A stretch of DNA of 7,186 nucleotides from Phycisphaerales bacterium (GTDB lineage Bacteria > Planctomycetota > Phycisphaerae > Tepidisphaerales > Tepidisphaeraceae), in NCBI GenBank assembly GCA_028288905.1, contig JAQGHJ010000838.1, forward strand, positions 1 to 7,186. The letters are read 5' to 3'. The notes below the pieces were generated by a model, which saw only the letters and a list, made by a program, of their open reading frames with translations, had not been told where the DNA came from and made no database searches. Shown here piece by piece: positions 6,158-7,186 of the stretch (the stretch's first letter is position 1; each line of letters starts with the position of its first letter). Both the position numbers and the translations under genes were made by a program.

Positions 6158-6234
6158 CGTCGTGGCCCTGCGGGTCGCGTGGGGTGGGCGGCGGACTTCG
6201 GCACGGTCGAATCGCCCCCGTTCAGCAGGGCCCC

Positions 6235-6275
6235 CCGAAATGTCCGCCCCCTAGCGGACGAAGGCGGACACTCGG
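6235..6275 (-). terminator. Terminator-like hairpin downstream of the sigma factor gene
   Basis: TGTCCGCC (6241-6248) pairs with GGCGGACA (6263-6270). The stem extends outward by CCGA (6235-6238) with TCGG (6272-6275) across a small bulge. On the minus strand the core stem is followed by TTTCGG, a short T-run, about 180 bases after the sigma factor stop. An alternative hairpin, GTCCGC (6242-6247) with GCGGAC (6254-6259), uses the same left arm. The 6276-6448 interval between it and the gene shows nothing else I can support. Confidence 0.4.
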
Positions 6276-6448
6276 TTCCCCCGTCAGCCTTCGACCGCCG
6301 TGGACGTCGTCGCCCGGGCTCACGGCCTCGTAGGAGAGAGCCGTCCCGCGCCGTCCGGGGCGAACGTCGGGCGGGTTCGGCCGGGCCCGCCAGACCTCAC
6401 CGCCGGCGCCGGGCCTCCCGCCCGCGGACCTCGACCTCCGCCCCTCCG

Positions 6449-7186
6449 TTAACCGTGCCGCGGGCGACGCCTGCGGGCCAGGAGGCCGGCCGCGGCGATC
6501 CCGATCATCGCCACGCTCCCCGGCTCGGGCACCCCGCCGACGTCCGGCCGGTACGCCGGGGGAAGCCCAGGGCCCGAGTCCTTGTCCTCGCTCCCGGCGG
6601 ACCGACCGGACGCCGACGTGCTGGCGCTCGACCAGCGGCTTGAAACGACCGCCTTCCCGTCGGCGTCGGGGCCCCCGCGCGGGACGGCCAAGACGCCGGC
6701 CGTCCCGCCGACCGCCACCAGCACGCCGGCCGCCACCTTCCACCCGCAGGTCGAGAGCGGCACCGCGAGCGTGCCCGCCCCGCCCGCGGCCGCCAGGGCG
6801 GTGCCGCACGGCGGGTAGTACGTCCGGGCGGGGGCGGTCGCCCCCTGCGACCGCCCCCGCGTGAATTCTTCCGCCAGCAGCGCGGCCACCGCCGCCAGCG
6901 GCACGCCCAGCCCCCGCCGCTCCAGCCGCTCGCGGACCATCGCCCGCCCCCGGCTGAGCCGGGCCGCGACCGTCCCGGCCGGGCAGCCGAGCAGGGCGGC
7001 CAGGTCCCGGACCGGCCACCCCTGGAGGTGGTGCAGGACGACGGCCTCCCGGTACAGGTCCGGCAGGGCGGTCACCGCCCGGTGCACCTCGACCCGGATC
7101 GCCTCGGCGTCCGCCGCGGCCGCCGGCCCGCCCGCGGCTTCGAGGGGCCGCTGCGCCGCGGCCGCCCGCTCGTGGGACCGGCGGGC
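6449..7186 (-). CDS. ECF sigma factor with membrane-spanning C-terminal extension and PEP-CTERM tail (5' partial)
   Basis: The frame is open from the right edge to TAA at 6451-6449, giving 245 visible residues; the N-terminus with sigma region 2 lies outside the window. Residues about 34-93 are sigma region 4: ALPDLYREAVVLHHLQGW, then VRDLAALLGCPAGTVAARLS, with the helix-turn-helix that binds the -35 element, then RGRAMVRERLERRG. A long extension follows, as in many planctomycete ECF factors: an Ala-rich part, a predicted membrane segment at about 150-168 (WKVAAGVLVAVGGTAGVLAV), a Ser/Gly/Asp-rich linker, and then VPEPG at 219-223, a hydrophobic segment at 224-237 and ARRRR at 237-241. The last three form a textbook PEP-CTERM exosortase sorting signal. 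A GTG at 7087-7085 could be taken as a start but lies inside the domain, so the gene clearly continues to the right. The extension probably tethers and regulates the factor at the membrane (inference). Confidence 0.9.
   Translation of the reverse strand, partial: ARRSHERAAAAQRPLEAAGGPAAAADAEAIRVEVHRAVTALPDLYREAVVLHHLQGWPVRDLAALLGCPAGTVAARLSRGRAMVRERLERRGLGVPLAAVAALLAEEFTRGRSQGATAPARTYYPPCGTALAAAGGAGTLAVPLSTCGWKVAAGVLVAVGGTAGVLAVPRGGPDADGKAVVSSRWSSASTSASGRSAGSEDKDSGPGLPPAYRPDVGGVPEPGSVAMIGIAAAGLLARRRRPRHG

Noticed and set aside
6222..7019. Minus-strand open frame of about 265 codons overlapping the sigma factor in another frame
   Set aside because: The product is Gly/Arg/Ala low complexity. 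The correct frame carries sigma region 4, the membrane segment and the PEP-CTERM tail.
1..7186. tRNA, rRNA, CRISPR array, insertion sequence or replication origin
   Set aside because: I looked for T-loop and anticodon-arm patterns, spaced direct repeats, transposase motifs with terminal repeats, and DnaA-box clusters by eye, and found none. Weak or divergent examples could be missed without a computed search.

Overview
The window is very GC-rich and has strong G/C preference at third codon positions. It reads as a chromosomal segment of a planctomycete, probably of the Gemmata group. This is inferred from three things: an ECF sigma factor with the long membrane-anchored C-terminal extension typical of that phylum, a PEP-CTERM sorting tail on the same protein, and a BY-kinase next to a secreted Calx-beta protein. 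No rRNA, tRNA, CRISPR array or insertion sequence was seen.

Layout. (a) 1-166: 3' end of an unidentified plus-strand gene, converging on the next. (b) 178-2508, minus: a complete polysaccharide co-polymerase/tyrosine autokinase (Wzc/EpsG-like BY-kinase) with an unusually regular Gly-Tyr tail. (c) 2509-2838: spacer with a perfect 15-bp inverted repeat in the kinase leader and a 13-bp terminator-like hairpin just behind the upstream gene. (d) 2839-3807, minus: a secreted protein with two Calx-beta domains. (e) 3808-4711: about 0.9 kb without a convincing gene; its first two thirds are clearly more AT-rich than the rest. (f) 4712-4927, plus: a small two-CxxC zinc-ribbon protein. (g) 4928-6448: a stretch of low coding quality holding hairpins and two apparent gene remnants. 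One is an HNH-like CxxCH protein broken by a stop and a frameshift; the other is a short ORF whose coding signal changes frame. (h) 6449-7186, minus: the C-terminal part of an ECF sigma factor that continues past the right edge.

How they fit together. The BY-kinase would control chain length and export of a surface polysaccharide, and the Calx-beta protein is an exported adhesion-type protein. They share a strand but are separated by a terminator-like hairpin, so they are probably separate transcription units. The sigma factor ends in a PEP-CTERM tail, and exosortase/PEP-CTERM systems are linked to exopolysaccharide loci in other bacteria. A functional link between the sigma factor and the kinase is only an inference. 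The most unusual item is the sigma factor carrying a protein-sorting tail. I do not see a complete, clearly new multi-gene system here.
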